A stretch of DNA of 64,000 nucleotides from Pedobacter ginsengisoli (GCF_030244015.1 NZ_JASSYX010000003.1:1054001-1118000), one strand, 5' to 3'; shown: positions 35,938-45,331, counted from the first letter of the stretch. Notes: generated by a model from the letters alone, not told the origin. Program-made: numbers and translations.

Positions 35938-36729
35938 ATGTTAAACTTATCACGCGGAGAATATCAGGGTACTGTAAGCAACAGGGTTTCAAACGCTGGC
36001 TGGCTGATTGGTATAACCGAGTACCACCGGGAAGTTTCGAAACCCCTATTGCACAGCCACGAGAACCCGCATCTGAGTTTTGGCCTTAGCGGACAGATGG
36101 TCGTTGGCAGAAAATCGCATTCAGGGGTGAACAGTAATATGGAACAATTCTCCTATGTCAGGGCAGGCGAAGAACATCAGATATTTTTGGTTAGCCCGAC
36201 CGGAAAAAACATCAACCTGGAGCTGGAACCGGAATTTCTGAAGCGTTATGAACTTCAGGAAGGTGATTTTGAAAAGTTAACCGGAACGCCCGGTGCATCC
36301 TATATTATGCTGCAACTGTACAAGGAACTACACTTCCAGGATCATCTCTTTAGCGACAACATTGATGGATTACTTCTCAGTTTGCTCCAGCCGCAATTGT
36401 TAACCATAAGAAAGGGAGCCCCTCAATGGACAGTAATAGCGCGCGAGCTGCTCTGTGATAACTGGAATAGCGAAATCTCTCTACAGCAAATTGCCTTGGC
36501 TGCCGATGTCCATCCTGTAACCATATCGAAATATTTTGCCCGGTATTTCGGCTGCAGCCTGGGAGAATACCGTAGAAGGCTGAAAATCGAACGGGCGCTT
36601 CAACTGATGAATTGTTCGGATATATCTTTCACCGAGATCGCCTATACCTGTGCCTTTTTTGATCAAAGCCATTTCATCAGGGCATTTAAGGAAGCAACCG
36701 GCCTTTCCCCAAAGCAATTTGTGAAATAG
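35938..36729 (+). CDS. AraC-family transcriptional regulator
   Basis: 263 residues. The N-terminal half is cupin-like with metal-type histidines (LLHSHENPHLSFGL). The C-terminal double HTH covers about 160-263 (LQQIALAADVHPVTISKYF and FFDQSHFIRAFKEATGLSPKQF). It lies 72 bp upstream of the serine hydrolase gene on the same strand, its probable target. The ligand is unknown. Confidence 0.9.
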   Translation: MLNLSRGEYQGTVSNRVSNAGWLIGITEYHREVSKPLLHSHENPHLSFGLSGQMVVGRKSHSGVNSNMEQFSYVRAGEEHQIFLVSPTGKNINLELEPEFLKRYELQEGDFEKLTGTPGASYIMLQLYKELHFQDHLFSDNIDGLLLSLLQPQLLTIRKGAPQWTVIARELLCDNWNSEISLQQIALAADVHPVTISKYFARYFGCSLGEYRRRLKIERALQLMNCSDISFTEIAYTCAFFDQSHFIRAFKEATGLSPKQFVK

Positions 36730-36801
36730 CGCAGCGCTAATTTCATCCTATTTTTTGCAACCAGTGCCAACTATTTTTGTGCTGATTAAACAATAAACAC
36801 A

Positions 36802-38301
36802 ATGAAACACATTACGGTAATTCTTGCGCTTTTTGCCCTCATGAACCCCGCAGCTACGCAAAACTACATTCAACAGATTGACAGTTTAGTTACCCTGAGG
36901 GGTAACGAATATGAGCTGTCCGGAAATGTTTTGGTTGCCAAGAAGGCAAAAATCGTTTACCAGAAGTCAACCGGGATGGCCAATACCGCAAGCAAAACTC
37001 CCATTACTGCTGCTTCTGCCTTTACCTTGGCCTCAGTCTCTAAACTGTTTACGTCCGTGGCAATATTGCAGCTCAATGAAAAGGGCAAACTGCACCTGGA
37101 TGATCCGGTAAAAAAATATATCCCTGAACTGAACAACGGAGCCATCACAGTCCGGCATCTGCTGACCCACACATCCGGACTGGCCGATTACCAGATCCTT
37201 GAAAAACCATACTTTCAGGATACCAGCAAAGTATTCACCCTTACTGACATCCCATCAGCAATTAACAATGATACTAAAGCTTTCCGCAGCGCACCCGGAG
37301 AAAAATGGAGCTATTCTAATCCCGGCTATAACTTACTGGCGCTGATCGTTGAGAGAATTGCTAAGACCACCTTTTCTGACTACCTAAGCAAGCAAATATT
37401 TAAACCCTCCGGGATGCTGCATACCTATATCACCACCCCACTGATTAAGGTTAATGACCCTGAGCGGGTGTCGGGTTATGATTATTTGCAATTTGCACCC
37501 TGGGTATTACAGAGGGCGGATTCATTAAAACATAATCAGATAGAGTTGCTGCATATTGATGGCTTGGTGGGGATGGCCAACGTGGTCAGCACAACGCAGG
37601 ATCTGCTCAACTTTGACCAGGCACTGTACACGGGAAAAATTCTTAAACACGCAACGCTGGAGAAAGCATTTACCCCAATCAAACTCAACAACGGGACGCT
37701 AGCTGAAATGGGCTGGAAAAACAACATTTCCAATTTTGGTCTGGGCTGGTACATACTGAAGGATGCCCGCTTAGGCAAAGTTGTCTTTCATACAGGTGGA
37801 ATGCCGGGAGCAGTAACAGCTTTCATCCGGAACATCACCAAGCGCCAGACTGTTATCGTGCTTAATAACGTCACCCACCGGAGCACACACGGCTCTGCTA
37901 TGAGTTTGATGTATCTGATGAACGGAGGAAAAGCCCAAACAGATAAAAAATCCGTAGCGAACGAATTTACGCGAATACTGCTAAAAGGCAGCCTTAATGA
38001 CGCTTGGGCAAGATTAAATACGATCAAGGCAGATACCGCTAACTTTTCACTGGATGAACAGGAAATGAACATGGCTGGCCTGGGAATGTTCTTTAACAAT
38101 TTTAAAGCACAGGCAATGGAAGTGCTGAGATTGAACACCGTTTTATATCCAAACAGTCCAAACGTATACGACAGCCTCGCAATGGTATTAGCTGACACAG
38201 GCGACAAGCAAAATGCAATTCTAATGTACAGAAAGGCCTTAGCGCTTAATCCAAAATTAAATAGCGCGATCACTGGATTGAAGAAGTTGAACGGTGATTG
38301 A
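36802..38301 (+). CDS. Exported serine hydrolase (beta-lactamase class C fold) with C-terminal TPR-like tail
   Basis: 499 residues with a short signal peptide (to about ATQ20). The active site is S78-x-x-K81 (LASVSKLFTS), Y171-S-N (KWSYSNPGYN) and H330-T-G-G (VVFHTGGMPG), the three motifs of class C beta-lactamase/DD-peptidase folds; HLLTHTSGL is also typical. After about residue 400 a helical region ends with a TPR-like unit (SPNVYDSLAMVLADTGDKQN). Probably an esterase or peptidase rather than a resistance beta-lactamase. Confidence 0.9.
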   Translation: MKHITVILALFALMNPAATQNYIQQIDSLVTLRGNEYELSGNVLVAKKAKIVYQKSTGMANTASKTPITAASAFTLASVSKLFTSVAILQLNEKGKLHLDDPVKKYIPELNNGAITVRHLLTHTSGLADYQILEKPYFQDTSKVFTLTDIPSAINNDTKAFRSAPGEKWSYSNPGYNLLALIVERIAKTTFSDYLSKQIFKPSGMLHTYITTPLIKVNDPERVSGYDYLQFAPWVLQRADSLKHNQIELLHIDGLVGMANVVSTTQDLLNFDQALYTGKILKHATLEKAFTPIKLNNGTLAEMGWKNNISNFGLGWYILKDARLGKVVFHTGGMPGAVTAFIRNITKRQTVIVLNNVTHRSTHGSAMSLMYLMNGGKAQTDKKSVANEFTRILLKGSLNDAWARLNTIKADTANFSLDEQEMNMAGLGMFFNNFKAQAMEVLRLNTVLYPNSPNVYDSLAMVLADTGDKQNAILMYRKALALNPKLNSAITGLKKLNGD

Positions 38302-38414
38302 TTACTTAGATTTTTTAGTGTCTGAACATACATAGTTCAGGACTACGTTTAACCTGGGCATTCGAACGAAAAATTGCTGAAGTTAGGGGGCTACTTTTAG
38401 ATGCAAGCTCGACC

Positions 38415-38716
38415 CTACAGATTATAAAGAGATAAAAGCAGAGTGTGAGGCTGCAACCGCACGCATTTAGACACTCTTTCTTCGGTCAATTTTTCAGCTT
38501 GCTTGGTACCGAAGAAGTTTAATAAAGCTCTGTCATATGCAATGGTATCATTGATTGCCATAACTGTATCTTCTTAAGATTGTCAACCATCTTTGACCCG
38601 TATATGTTAAGTGTTACCTGTTTAATTTTTAGATTATAAACTTGTAATGGTCGGTTAGCTTGCTTACAACTAGCAAACCCAATGCAAACGATTGCTAATA
38701 CTTGGCTAATTTTCAT
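38415..38716 (-). pseudogene. Frameshifted small lipoprotein gene
   Basis: Start ATG 38716, lipobox CIGFASCKQ. The first frame runs to NLKK then degenerates; in another frame the sequence continues DTVMAINDTIAYDRALLNFF with GTKQAEKLTEERVSK and stops at 38415. The second piece has coding character and the right orientation, so I read this as one gene with a frameshift near 38580. No family recognised. Confidence 0.45.
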
Positions 38717-38904
38717 GTTGAGCGATTTAGACAAACTAATATACATCAAATAGATTATTCTTCATATATCTAAAGGATAGGCAGATGAAGCCAGGCTGAT
38801 TAAGCCTAGCTGAATGATTGGTTAGCTTACTCGATGTCGAAGTTAGTCGGTTTACTTAGCCAGTAAACGACAATAATATCCTTAACGTTTTCCATAAAAG
38901 CGAA

Positions 38905-39327
38905 CTAAATAGCAGTTCTTGATTGAAGCTCCGTTTGAATGCGCTGAAGTTGGTTCTTCATCGATATAAACATGATAGCAAAAACACCTGTCATGCCTAG
39001 TTGCTGGTATTTTCCATGTGCCATAGCAAGGTATGTCCCTGATATTAATATAATCAATAGACAACAGAATACAATTGTACTTGACCAGGTTAATAATTTC
39101 TTCCGCTTAGTTAACCTCTCAATAGTCCACACAGACAGTTTGTTATCCATAAATTTTGAATTAGCGTCAATTAAAGATAGGGAATATTTGCCATAACCTG
39201 AACTGCTTGTTTTATTCGACAGGATATCGATATGCTCACCAACCTGCGAACGGATCGAAGGTGCCAAAGAAAAAGTTGACCCCGAACAATTAGCTGATAT
39301 CTCCTTTTTGGATAATGGCGAGAACAT
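38905..39327 (-). CDS. Unknown membrane protein (downstream member of a pair)
   Basis: 140 residues, not recognised. Two hydrophobic helices at about 80-120 (TWSSTIVFCCLLIILISGTY and TGVFAIMFIS) follow a soluble N-terminal half (SFSLAPS..IDILSNKTSS). The C-terminus is a short amphipathic helix (MKNQLQRIQTELQS). The start overlaps the end of the upstream membrane protein gene by 38 bp, so the two are translated together. AT-rich by eye compared with the core genes. Confidence 0.55.
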   Translation of the reverse strand: MFSPLSKKEISANCSGSTFSLAPSIRSQVGEHIDILSNKTSSSGYGKYSLSLIDANSKFMDNKLSVWTIERLTKRKKLLTWSSTIVFCCLLIILISGTYLAMAHGKYQQLGMTGVFAIMFISMKNQLQRIQTELQSRTAI

Positions 39328-39673
39328 TAGGTGCCGTAAAGCTTAAAAGCCAAATTACCCAGCAGGTAACCCTATTCGTTCTGGTATTTATTGGATGGTT
39401 TTCAAACTCGTCGAAGATCAATTGATATTTACCAGTGGAAATCAAAACACGTTGCATAATAATAAACGAAGCAATGAACAGGGTGAGAATAACCACTCTA
39501 ACATAAGGATATATCCCATTAAAGTTAGGATACACCATCAGCAAAACGAAACTCACTGCACTGGTTATTGTAATTAACACAAGAAATAAACTTCTGTATT
39601 CTGTAATCCAGCTTTCAGGTTTATCCTTATAAAAGTAAAGGAATGAAAAGTAATAGAATTTGAGATACTTCAT
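39290..39673 (-). CDS. Unknown membrane protein (upstream member of a pair)
   Basis: 127 residues from ATG 39673 (MKYLKFYYFS), not recognised. Three hydrophobic helices: about 31-50 (LFLVLITITSAVSFVLL), 56-80 (YVRVVILTLFIASFIIMQR) and 104-120. No signal peptide or catalytic motif. Coupled by overlap to the next gene, so the pair may form one membrane complex. Function unknown. Confidence 0.55.
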   Translation of the reverse strand: MKYLKFYYFSFLYFYKDKPESWITEYRSLFLVLITITSAVSFVLLMVYPNFNGIYPYVRVVILTLFIASFIIMQRVLISTGKYQLIFDEFENHPINTRTNRVTCWVIWLLSFTAPNVLAIIQKGDIS

Positions 39674-39808
39674 ATAATGCTTAATAAATATAACAAACAA
39701 CACGCTGAAAAACAAAGCATAGCGAACCTAACCTCGCGAATTGAGGTGAAAAGATGTCCTTGATAATCACATTCTTCGTCTGTATATTTACTATACCAAC
39801 CAAATCGT

Positions 39809-40222
39809 ATGAAAACGCTCTTCTTGCCCTTTATAACATCATTGTTCGCCATTAGTGGCTTTGCACAGGACACCTTATTAAGATCCTCTCTTGAACCTGT
39901 ATTAAGACCATCTTACAATATAGGAAAATCAAAAGATCCAGAGATATACCCGGCAGACAGTATCCCGCTGTTCGTTATAAAAGGAGGTGGTAAAAGTGAA
40001 AGGATTCGCCCTGCTAAAATACTGGAAGTGGAAACAAAGGGTAACAACCTCTACAATGCAATCCCTTCTGGATTCATCAAGGAGATTTTCATCTTAGGGG
40101 GAAAATCAATGCCTGGGAAATACAGGAAAGAAGGCACCCATCTAGTTTGGGAGATTTATCTTATCAACGACAAAGCTCGTGAAGCCTTTAAGTTTCTAAA
40201 AGACAAAGGTTATACCAAATGA
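39809..40222 (+). CDS. Unknown secreted protein
   Basis: 137 residues, not recognised. A clear signal peptide (MKTLFLPFITSLFAISGFAQ) is followed by a soluble domain that includes SIPLFVIKGGGKSERI and GGKSMPGKYRKEGTHLVWEI. The IKGG and SMPGKYRK segments loosely recall periplasmic TonB-linked domains (CarbopepD-plug type), but I make no family claim. It is divergent from the membrane-protein pair. Confidence 0.5.
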   Translation: MKTLFLPFITSLFAISGFAQDTLLRSSLEPVLRPSYNIGKSKDPEIYPADSIPLFVIKGGGKSERIRPAKILEVETKGNNLYNAIPSGFIKEIFILGGKSMPGKYRKEGTHLVWEIYLINDKAREAFKFLKDKGYTK

Positions 40223-40358
40223 TGCATATACTTACTAATTAATCCGATAGATTCATTATAAAAGCGTCCCCAGACACGTTGCTGAACGTAGATCACCGAA
40301 CATTCCAAGTAGTAATAAAAGGCACTAATCAAATTCATATCGTTAAGACTTTTTATAT

Positions 40359-40706
40359 TTATAAATGATCTTTCAATTCCTCTTTGAGCCTATGAAAGTA
40401 ACTGATCTTTCGCTTGAGATGTTCTTCTTCGGATGTTTTTGGGTTGACTGTTGGTGTGGAGATATTATCACTGTCTGTAATTTTGATTGTCACTTCATCA
40501 CCGATGGCTAGTTGTTGATTATGCCACGTCAGATATGATTCATCTGTAGAGTCTAAACCGCCAACATTAATCTTAAGATCTTTGTAGTTGTCCACACTGC
40601 TATTTACCCAGGTTGTTATCACTGAAACGACTCCGAACTCTGATGTAATGCCCGCAGTTGTTACTAAGCGATCGTTAATGTATATTTCAAACGAAGGATT
40701 CTTCAT
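40359..40706 (-). CDS. Unknown small protein
   Basis: 115 residues from ATG 40706 (MKNPSFEIYINDRLV), not recognised. Mostly beta in character (VVSVITTWVNSS, IKITDSD) with an acidic/basic C-terminal helix (HLKRKISYFHRLKEELKD). No signal peptide. It follows the coiled-coil gene by about 107 bp on the same strand, the layout often seen for toxin/immunity or effector-partner pairs, but nothing in the sequence proves that. Confidence 0.5.
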   Translation of the reverse strand: MKNPSFEIYINDRLVTTAGITSEFGVVSVITTWVNSSVDNYKDLKINVGGLDSTDESYLTWHNQQLAIGDEVTIKITDSDNISTPTVNPKTSEEEHLKRKISYFHRLKEELKDHL

Positions 40707-40813
40707 ACGATGTGAGAGTTTGTAATGGCAATAATAATCAAAATTAGCAGAAGGAAAAGCAAGTATAGAAAACATCAATAGCAACTTTATTAAATTCCTG
40801 GTGGCGATGCCGA

Positions 40814-41503
40814 TCAGCCTAGCACTATTCTGGCTTCGTCGAATCTTCTGTCATAATGAAATACTTCGTAAATCAACCGGGCTAAAACAATTTTAATCTC
40901 CAGTGCGTCTTTAAAACTGGTCAAGTCATAAGTATAAACCCAATTTCCATCCATTAATATAAATCCCAGAGCCTTGAATTTGTTAATGTCGGAAAGCAGA
41001 TATTGGTAATCATTCGTTCCATCAGTTTGAGAGCAGATCTGAATATGGATCATATCATCGCTTTTGGTAAAGTCGGCATATACATCGGGAGTAGATTTGA
41101 AGTAAAATTTAAAACCGCTAATCTCTCCGTTTACGAGACTGAAGATCGCATCATCTATCTCCTGACTGTCGTATGAAGGTGTGACTGGAATACTTTTCAG
41201 TTCTAGAATTTTATCTTCATAGTGTTTTATTCGATGTTTCAGATAGTCGCCGCCAACATATTCGGGATCGGCCAACATTTTCCTGCAATTGTCAATATAC
41301 ATTTGATGTTCACGTATACGGCTATACAATGGATTTTCTAATCTCTTAAGTGTATCAAGCGTTCGGTTAACCTTCCGCAATGCTCTTTGATGATAATGCG
41401 CATATAGATAGTCTGCTTCTTTAACATATTCTGCTATCTGTTTTTCCAGTTCCACTTTCTCCATCTCATAAGACTCAATTGTTTCTTCAAGATCTGATTT
41501 CAT
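40814..41503 (-). CDS. Unknown coiled-coil protein
   Basis: 229 residues from ATG 41503, not recognised. Residues 1-100 are a charged coiled coil (LEETIESYEMEKVELEKQIA onward, heptad-like), and about 110-229 a mixed alpha/beta domain (GEISGFKFYFKSTPDVYADF, LGFILMDGNWVYTYDL). No signal peptide or membrane segment. It heads a two-gene minus-strand unit with the small protein at 40359. It might be a structural or sensing component of an accessory system. Confidence 0.55.
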   Translation of the reverse strand: MKSDLEETIESYEMEKVELEKQIAEYVKEADYLYAHYHQRALRKVNRTLDTLKRLENPLYSRIREHQMYIDNCRKMLADPEYVGGDYLKHRIKHYEDKILELKSIPVTPSYDSQEIDDAIFSLVNGEISGFKFYFKSTPDVYADFTKSDDMIHIQICSQTDGTNDYQYLLSDINKFKALGFILMDGNWVYTYDLTSFKDALEIKIVLARLIYEVFHYDRRFDEARIVLG

Positions 41504-42182
41504 ATCATTCAACTATGTCCTAATATAGCTATATGTGGCAACTACCGCAACGAATGTGTAAATAGTTATAAAAGAGCCACAATCTCTCTGGCTCTGCACA
41601 TAATGTAATCACTGACTTATGTTATCTTATATAAGGTCAATCAGTATCAGCAATCGCATCAAGACCGGTACTATGGCAATGTAAAAAGCACCTGCATCAT
41701 TTGCTTTCAATGCTTTTGGTGTTTGAAAGAGTCCCCATAGGCCTCACCAACCGGGTAGGTCTTATCCTCGGCTTCTTGTTTAAGCTTATTAGACAATTGT
41801 AATAGTCTATATGGAAGTGCTGCTTAATAGATGTTACAAGGAAACTGATTACATCTTTCTTAGATTATTGTTCAGCAGTCAGCCTCTGCAAACCCTTTCG
41901 ATCTCTTTGCTCTCTGGACACTCGAATCCCAAAACTTAGGATATATTCGCTTCCCACTAGCGTATACAACCTTCTGATTGTTGTACCTTATTATAAGGTT
42001 GGGGTTTCTTTTTACGCATTTGGTTCTCTTAAGTTGAGTTAAATCTCTGGCATAAAAGGTAAAATTGCAACCATTGACTACCGAAATCGGTTGTCGGCTA
42101 GCCCCTATCTAATCAATTTGGCGGAAACAAAACAGCCTCTCCGGTTAAAGAAAGGCTGTATAACGTGTTTAAAGTCGTATAA
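41504..42182. other. Intergenic region without a recognisable gene
   Basis: AT-rich, no coding frame I can support. A hairpin at 41985-41999 (ACCTTA-TTA-TAAGGT) followed by GGGGTTTCTTTTT looks like a rho-independent terminator on the plus strand, although no plus-strand gene precedes it. A second hairpin, ACAGCCT / AGGCTGT (42132-42160), lies directly before the repeat module. Likely the debris of lost accessory genes. Confidence 0.4.
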
Positions 42183-42303
42183 GTGGTCTCAAAGACACCG
42201 ATTTCAAACTCTTTTTTTGAAGATTTACAGCTAATTATTGAGATTCTAGGTCGTGAGGATGGATTTTAAATATCTTCGACGAACGGATTTCAAACTATTT
42301 TGA
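42183..42303. repeat. Repeat module XY, left copy
   Basis: About 120 bp: an X part (GTGGTCTCAAAGACACC then GATTTCAAACT) and, 85 bp from its start, a Y part (AAATATCTTCGACGAACGG then ATTTCAAACT). The whole stretch aligns at roughly 80% by eye with 45559-45682, in the same orientation. Both are preceded by a hairpin. The X start AAGTGGTCTC is identical to the tRNA-Arg 3' end at 48191-48200. Confidence 0.65.
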
Positions 42304-42427
42304 CAATTATTTTGACTAAAAGGTCCAGAGGGGGTGGGTTTCGTTACTCTCTCTCAAAAGAAAATGAGCTTTCGGTAAATTAAACGATATTTATACCCCA
42401 ACCAATTCAATAGTAATATAAATAAGG

Positions 42428-43033
42428 ATGTCACATACACTTCGTTACGAGATTTTAGAATCATTACCAGCTTATGGGCCGATGTATATTCCTGTTAGTG
42501 AAAATAATGAGGCATATTATTCAGAAGGCTTTGTGGTTCGTTTTTATACTTCTGAAAATACAAATTGGGTTGGAAACTTTGAGCCGGGGTGGATTGGATT
42601 TAATGCGGTTTATGAATTTGAGCATGATCCTTCTATTTTGGTAATTGCAGGGGGTACTTGCTATTTAATGAATCCTGATCTTGAGAAGCCTATTTCAATA
42701 TTTGGAACGCAGTATGAAACGGTTACAAAGACCTTGAACCGAAGGCTTATTCTTCAGGATTCTACCTGTCTAACAGTATTTGAGGCAGATGGAGAATATT
42801 GGCACTCAGAGAGAATTTCTTGGGATGGAATTAAAGACTTAACTGTTGAAGGAAATCTAGTAAGTGGGGTAGCTTATGAACCCACTGTCGACTCTGATGA
42901 ATGGGTAGAATTTGTTGTTGATCTTGAAAAACGAAATGTCAAAGGTGGAAGCTGGTGCAATCCAACTGCTAAAAAAGTGCAATTGATGCATAAAAATCAA
43001 CAAGCAAAACGAAGATGGTGGAAAATCTGGTAG
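42428..43033 (+). CDS. Unknown conserved-looking protein, partner of a metallophosphoesterase
   Basis: 201 residues, not recognised; cytoplasmic (no signal). Rich in aromatic residues and beta strands: GNFEPGWIGFNAVYEFEHDP, LVIAGGTCYLMNP, WHSERISWDGIKDLTVEG, with a basic C-terminus (NQQAKRRWWKIW). Ends 4 bp before the phosphoesterase gene, so cotranscription is very likely. Proteins of this look are common near toxin/immunity loci, but no such link can be shown here. GC content is low by eye. Confidence 0.6.
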   Translation: MSHTLRYEILESLPAYGPMYIPVSENNEAYYSEGFVVRFYTSENTNWVGNFEPGWIGFNAVYEFEHDPSILVIAGGTCYLMNPDLEKPISIFGTQYETVTKTLNRRLILQDSTCLTVFEADGEYWHSERISWDGIKDLTVEGNLVSGVAYEPTVDSDEWVEFVVDLEKRNVKGGSWCNPTAKKVQLMHKNQQAKRRWWKIW

Positions 43034-43037
43034 CTAA

Positions 43038-43787
43038 ATGAGAGTACAAATTATAAGCGATTTACACCAAGAGTTTGGAATCTCAGATTTGACATTTGAC
43101 AATGCCGATCTGATCGTTTTAGCCGGAGATACCAACCTTGGCACCAAAGGCATTGAATGGGTCAAAAAATTCATCGCCCGCAAGCCTGTGATTTATATTC
43201 TTGGCAATCATGAATATTATAAAGGTTCTTATCCCAAAACACTGCACAAAATTGTTGAAGCATCAAAAAACTCCAACATTCATGTTCTTGAAAACGAAAG
43301 AATTAAACTAGATGGAATCTGGTTTCATGGCACAACACTATGGACAGACTTTTCTTTGTTTGGAAACCCTGTTGAATATGGGAACATCTGTCAGGCAAAA
43401 ATGAATGATTATAAGCAAATCCGCAGAGACCCATCTTACTCAAAACTGAGAACTGTTGACACCTATAAAATCCACCAGTTTTCAAAATCATGGTTGCAGG
43501 AGAGCCTTGAGGAATGCCGAAATGAAAAGAATGTTGTCATTACCCATCATGCGCCAAGTATAAGATCGGTGCCTGAGGTTTACAAAAATGACCCCGTCTC
43601 ATCTGCTTATGCTTCTGATCTTGAAGAGCTTGTTAAAAAGTACCGCCCGCTATATTGGATACACGGACACATTCATACCCCAGCAAGATATAAAATTGAT
43701 GAGACCGAGGTGATATGTAATCCGCATGGATACATTGATGAGCCATATAATGGCTATAATAAGCAGCTGATCATAGAAATACCATAA
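43038..43787 (+). CDS. Metallophosphoesterase (calcineurin-like)
   Basis: 249 residues. All metal-site motifs are present: D8-x-H10 (IISDLHQEF), GDTNLG (LVLAGDT), GNHEYY, HHAPS (VVITHHAPS) and GHIH (YWIHGHIH). Cytoplasmic, two-metal phosphoesterase; substrate could be a nucleotide second messenger, nucleic acid or phosphoprotein. It is the second gene of a two-gene unit with the unknown protein at 42428, inside the segment bracketed by the repeat modules. Confidence 0.9.
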   Translation: MRVQIISDLHQEFGISDLTFDNADLIVLAGDTNLGTKGIEWVKKFIARKPVIYILGNHEYYKGSYPKTLHKIVEASKNSNIHVLENERIKLDGIWFHGTTLWTDFSLFGNPVEYGNICQAKMNDYKQIRRDPSYSKLRTVDTYKIHQFSKSWLQESLEECRNEKNVVITHHAPSIRSVPEVYKNDPVSSAYASDLEELVKKYRPLYWIHGHIHTPARYKIDETEVICNPHGYIDEPYNGYNKQLIIEIP

Positions 43788-44235
43788 CTAAAACTGATAC
43801 ATTTCACTTGTTCAAATCGAACCATTTTTACCCAAATCAGCCCTAAAATTCGCCTCTTTTCTAGCCACTTAACACAAAAAAAACCAGGGCCTGTGTAAAA
43901 ACGCTGGCAAAAGTCGTGGGCGACGCAAGGGAAACCTGAACCGTTTAATAGATGATTTTGAGACTTTTTATTAATTTGAGAAGGAATCAAGGCAAGGATA
44001 TAGGGTAAAAATTGAACCGCCTTCTTGATTAGAAACGTTAGATCATGATCCAATCATAGTACAACGATATAATGTTTGAGGATAACAACAGGGTTAAATT
44101 ATCCATCAGACGAATTGAGCGTAAAAAAATTAAAAGTTATTTATTTAGCTTAGTGTATCAGTGTTCTTGCAAGCAATTATGCTTCAGTTAACCCTGCAAA
44201 ACGTCACGTGCAAAATAAAAAAATCTGTTCCCTCG
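43788..44235. other. Intergenic region, possible insertion-element remnant
   Basis: 448 bp without a gene. The stretch around 43887 (CCAGGGCCTGTGTAAAAACG) looks like the kind of end sequence carried by insertion elements, followed by non-coding AT-rich sequence; no matching inverted end or transposase is visible. Only a weak hint. Confidence 0.25.
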
Positions 44236-44811
44236 ATGTTAGATATATTCAAAAAACACATACGCAAATTTACAACAGTAACTGACGAAGAATTTGAAGG
44301 AATCAAAAAATTCTTTGACACGAAAGAAGTGGCTAAAAAGGAAAATCTATTAGCGGAAGGACAGATTTGCAGGCATCATTACTTTGTATTGGATGGCTTA
44401 TTGCGAAAGTTCTACATCAACGAAAAAGGCACTGAACAAACCACCGAATTTGCCATAGAAACCTGGTGGCTAACCGACAATTTTGCCTATGAAAATCAAC
44501 AACCTACGGCGTTTTATATTCAGGCAGTAGAAAAATCAACAATACTTTATCTCACGCAAGAGAAACAGGAAAAATTATTAAGGGAATTCCCGGTAATGGA
44601 ACGCTATTTCCGTTTTGTTTACCAAAGGGCTTATGCAGCGGCTCAAAAGCGCATCCAATTTCTTTTTTCTTTTTCAAAAGAAGAATTTTATTTTCAAGCT
44701 ATTAGAAATCATCCCGAATTTGTGCAACGAGTTCCTCAATACTTAATCGCTTCATATCTGGGTTTCACTCCCGAGTATTTAAGCGAAATTCGAAAGAGAA
44801 CTTCTTCTTAA
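44236..44811 (+). CDS. Crp/Fnr-family regulator
   Basis: 191 residues from ATG 44236 (MLDIFKKHI). The cyclic-nucleotide-binding beta-roll is visible (LLAEGQICRHHYFVLDGLLR and YIQAVEKSTILYLTQ), and a short C-terminal HTH ends PQYLIASYLGFTPEYLSEIR, as in Bacteroidota members. Located 67 bp upstream of the CMD protein gene on the same strand, its probable target. AT-rich by eye, consistent with lateral acquisition from a lower-GC relative. Confidence 0.9.
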   Translation: MLDIFKKHIRKFTTVTDEEFEGIKKFFDTKEVAKKENLLAEGQICRHHYFVLDGLLRKFYINEKGTEQTTEFAIETWWLTDNFAYENQQPTAFYIQAVEKSTILYLTQEKQEKLLREFPVMERYFRFVYQRAYAAAQKRIQFLFSFSKEEFYFQAIRNHPEFVQRVPQYLIASYLGFTPEYLSEIRKRTSS

Positions 44812-44878
44812 ACCAGTTTAAGTTTTTTCATTTTCTTATTATACAATTTTGCATTGAACAATTTTAAAAGATTATACA

Positions 44879-45331
44879 ATGCAAAAACGATTAAACATTA
44901 AGGAAGTTTCTCCAAATGCACTAAAAGCGATGATTGGTTTAGAAATTTATCTATCTAACGCTTCTATAGCTAAGACAAACAAAGAACTTATAAAGATTCG
45001 TGCTTCACAAATTAACGGTTGTGCCTATTGTATCAACATTCATACGCAAGACGCAATTAAAAATGGCGAAACAAATCAGCGTATTTTTCTATTGAATGCT
45101 TGGAGAGAAGCAGAGGGCATTTTTACGGAAGAAGAAAAAGTAGTGTTGGCAATAACCGAAGAGATAACATTAATTCATCAAAATGGATTGTCAGATGAGA
45201 CTTATTCAAGCGCTCTACAATTTTTTAGCGAAGCTCAAATTGCAGATATCATAACAGCTGTAATTACCATCAATATTTGGAACAGGGTTGTACTAAGCAC
45301 TCACCTACAGATTGGACAAAGTCTTGCATAG
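44879..45331 (+). CDS. Carboxymuconolactone decarboxylase family protein (AhpD-like), second copy
   Basis: 150 residues with GCAYCINIHTQD: C48, C51 and H55, the same positions as in the copy at 1770-2231, and the same RASQINGC/RVSQINGC lead-in. Overall identity is moderate and base composition is lower in GC, so this is a xenolog or an old paralog rather than a recent duplicate. The adjacent Crp/Fnr gene suggests regulated thiol-peroxide stress function. Confidence 0.9.
   Translation: MQKRLNIKEVSPNALKAMIGLEIYLSNASIAKTNKELIKIRASQINGCAYCINIHTQDAIKNGETNQRIFLLNAWREAEGIFTEEEKVVLAITEEITLIHQNGLSDETYSSALQFFSEAQIADIITAVITINIWNRVVLSTHLQIGQSLA

Noticed and set aside
36802..38301. Antibiotic-resistance beta-lactamase
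   Set aside because: The TPR-like tail and general divergence fit the broad serine hydrolase group; no resistance-specific feature is visible.
43880..43910. Insertion sequence
   Set aside because: One end-like sequence only; no transposase and no matching inverted end.
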